A stretch of 16,713 nucleotides of DNA. It comes from Acanthamoeba sp. SK_2022b. Lineage: Eukaryota; Discosea; Longamoebia; Acanthamoebidae. A model generated the notes under the pieces. It searched no databases. It saw nothing but the letters and a program-made list of their open reading frames with translations, and was not told the origin of the DNA. This document shows positions 15,144 to 16,713 of this stretch, one piece after another; the first letter of the stretch is position 1; each line of letters starts with the position of its first letter. The DNA is taken from the NCBI GenBank assembly GCA_027943245.1, contig JANDJZ010001722.1, positions 1 to 16,713 on the forward strand, written 5' to 3'. The translations under genes and the position numbers were made by a program.

Positions 15144-16009
15144 TCTACCTTTTAGGAAATTTTAGACTTTTAAGTTTGCTTCTGAGTAGATTTGCATTTT
15201 GTTGTATATATTTATTTTCGACTTTTATCTTTTTTCTGCTGTGTGCAAATTTTTTAACTTGTAATTTTCATTTTTTGCATTTAGAATCGATAGAACACTT
15301 AAGTGTTCTAGTCGAAGCTCTTAAGCAGAATGCTCTTTTTAACGATAATTATAATCCTTCTGATTTTCCAACAACCTCAAAAGGGGTGGCTTTTGATGAT
15401 TTTGTGTACACTGTTAAGATTTGCGATCAGAAGACTACAAAAATTCACACGAATGAACAGGTTGAGATCGAGTTGCTTTTTTCTGAACAAAATAGCACTG
15501 TGCTTGCAAAAAACGTTTGCAAGTACCTTAATCCTAGTCAATTGAATAATCAACTGGTTGTTGTTCCAGAACTGATGTCAACCCACTATCTTAATTTGAT
15601 AAAAATTGACGGGTACGCAATCGAAGAGTCACAAAAAGATTTAATTCTCTTTAATGCGTATTCACACGCAAAGAAGTATAATAATATTCATTTAGCTTCA
15701 GAAGACTTGCAAGGAAGAGCATATTCACAGTATTCTACGCCATTGTACGATTTTGATTTGAGATGTAAGCAATTTTTTTGATTAACGGATTTAAAGCATA
15801 ACAATTTAGAATGCTCGGCTAACCAGATTATTCCAATAAAACTTTCAGCCCCAATCCCTAAGCACACTTTCCTTATAACGGGCAATTCAACATTTTTGCA
15901 GGAAAATATGACAAAGTCCCCAGATAATTTTATAGTTGACGCGACCAAAACCACCCGTTGCTCAAAACCACCCGTTGCAGCTGCGCTTCGTAAGTTAAGA
16001 AATAAATAA
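15026..16009 (+). CDS. Unrecognised membrane-anchored protein (start uncertain)
   Basis: I do not recognise this protein. The frame is open from 15026 to TAA 16007-16009 but has no ATG near the front; TTG 15176 would start it inside a hydrophobic region, which makes a start in the upstream frame (ATG 14988) likelier. Two hydrophobic stretches, SLLPFLILIYLLGNFRLLSL and FAFCCIYLFSTFIFFLLCAN, precede a soluble domain of about 260 residues with segments such as QVEIELLFSEQNSTVLAKNV. TGA is Trp at 15779-15781. The last residues (TKTTRCSKPPVAAALRK) are encoded by a tandem 17-base duplication. Topology recalls a two-helix anchored protein such as Cox2, but I see no CuA motif and do not propose it. 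Confidence 0.65.
15946..15978 (+). repeat. Tandem duplication, 17-base period
   Basis: The 16-base unit CAAAACCACCCGTTGC occurs at 15946-15961 and again at 15963-15978, separated by one T. Because the period is not a multiple of three, the two copies are translated in different frames (KTTRC, then KPPVA), so the duplication has built part of the C-terminus of the surrounding gene. Confidence 0.9.
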
Positions 16010-16014
16010 AAAAG

Positions 16015-16713
16015 ATGAGCACTTCTATAGTAATTAATGAAAGAAAAAAACGAATTGAACTAAACCAAGAGCTGCTTTCTTCACTTTTTTATAAGTATGT
16101 CAAGTCCAAATACTGCGGTATTTCCGCTTCGCTTTATATTTTAGAGGACTTGAATTTACCTTACGCTTCGATTTTTGATCAAACGCTAGCCAATTTTAAC
16201 GTGTGCATAAGCATACGCCGTTTTGCCTTTATTTTGTCAGGCAAATTAGACTTGATTTTAAGGCAGGATATCAATCACGATAACTCACTTCGGGAGGATG
16301 TAATGTTAACGTGATTAGATCACTTTTCTAAGACGTTTGACTTGGGTGAGAACTTTGAGTATCTGTATTTTTTTAATATATACGGCGATGCAACACTCTA
16401 CCTTGATCTAGATTCGCAGCAGCTGATTAAACTTAAAACTTATATCGTCGAGGAGCACGATTCGAACTACATCCCAAATTGGTGAAGCTTCGAGCAGGTG
16501 GATAACGACTTTTTGACGCATATGGTAGAACTGCTGCAAAATGGTAGCAAAGAGGACATAGGCGTGGATACGTTAACTTGTTACGGTTTTAAGTTAGTGA
16601 ACGAAATCGTGCATCGACGCTCAAGCTCTTTTAATAGCCCACCGCTAAATTACGATAGTATGAGAAGCTTTCTGCAGCAGAGCGATTTTGTTGATCCTTC
16701 CACGCGCATTAGC
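16015..16713 (+). CDS. Unrecognised protein, 3' end outside the window
   Basis: I do not recognise this protein. It opens with ATG 16015, five bases after the previous stop, and stays open for 233 codons to the right edge, with TGA as Trp at 16312-16314 and 16483-16485. The visible part looks soluble, acidic to neutral and alpha-helical: ERKKRIELNQELLSSLFYKY, YGDATLYLDLDSQQLIKLKT, TYIVEEHDSNYIPNWW. No membrane segment and no known motif were found. Codon use differs from the ribosomal cluster: CTG, CAG, GAG and CGC are common here, and a sample line (16501-16560) is 24/60 G+C against 11/60 at 3841-3900. It appears to belong with the two preceding unknown genes. Confidence 0.75.

Noticed and set aside
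15688..15954. Minus-strand frame of 88 codons
   Set aside because: Shadow of the plus-strand gene at 15026-16009; no motif, and TGA-as-Trp continuity supports the plus strand.
15026..16009. Diverged cox2 based on two N-terminal helices plus soluble domain
   Set aside because: None of the copper-site residues or the aromatic-rich Cox2 block can be seen.
1..16713. CRISPR arrays, insertion sequences, group I or II introns
   Set aside because: No spaced direct repeats, transposase or terminal inverted repeats, intron-encoded endonuclease motifs (LAGLIDADG, GIY-YIG) or intron core structures were found; genes with breaks are separated by single-base shifts, not inserts.

Overview
This window looks like part of the mitochondrial genome of a protist, most likely an amoebozoan related to Acanthamoeba. 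Every credible gene is on the + strand. Genes are packed tightly, often overlapping by 1-38 bases. TGA is read as tryptophan throughout: in-frame TGA falls inside conserved blocks of rps7, rpl2, rps3, rpl16, nad3, nad9 and nad7, and real stops are TAA or TAG. The order rps12-rps7-rpl2-rps19-rps3-rpl16-rpl14-rpl5-rps14-rps8-rpl6-rps13-rps11 is the bacterial-type ribosomal cluster kept by gene-rich protist mitochondria. nad3-nad9-nad7-atp6 downstream, the UGA=Trp code and tRNA genes whose first acceptor positions mismatch (the substrate of Acanthamoeba-type 5' tRNA editing) together point to Amoebozoa. That assignment is inference; no search was run.

Layout. 1-6463: the ribosomal protein cluster, with small-subunit and large-subunit proteins in one presumably polycistronic block. 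6476-7615: an unrecognised membrane-protein reading frame with frame breaks. 7616-8050: the largest stretch without a protein gene, holding an AT-rich spacer and a compact tRNA-Tyr candidate. 8051-8849: atp8 and a probable atp4 (ATP synthase peripheral parts). 8876-10999: nad3, nad9, nad7 (complex I). 11003-11747: atp6 (ATP synthase proton channel). 11811-11973: tRNA-Phe and a degenerate tRNA-like element. 11994-14626: unrecognised frames of 54, 438 and 382 codons. 14744-14815: initiator-type tRNA-Met. 14816-14987: structured noncoding DNA. 14988 to the end: two more unrecognised reading frames, the last running off the window, visibly richer in G+C than the ribosomal cluster.

Two features recur. 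First, several genes are open across two frames that meet at or next to a homopolymer: rps3 (A8), rps11 (A10), atp6 (T9), the 6.5 kb frame (T9 and possibly T5), and less surely two unknown genes. Unpolished homopolymer lengths are the simplest explanation; frameshifting or RNA editing are the biological alternatives. Second, tRNA-Phe and tRNA-Met both have mismatches exactly at pairs 1:72 and 2:71.

Functionally the window supplies mitoribosome parts, complex I subunits and ATP synthase subunits, plus at least four proteins of unknown role, most with a membrane segment near the N-terminus.
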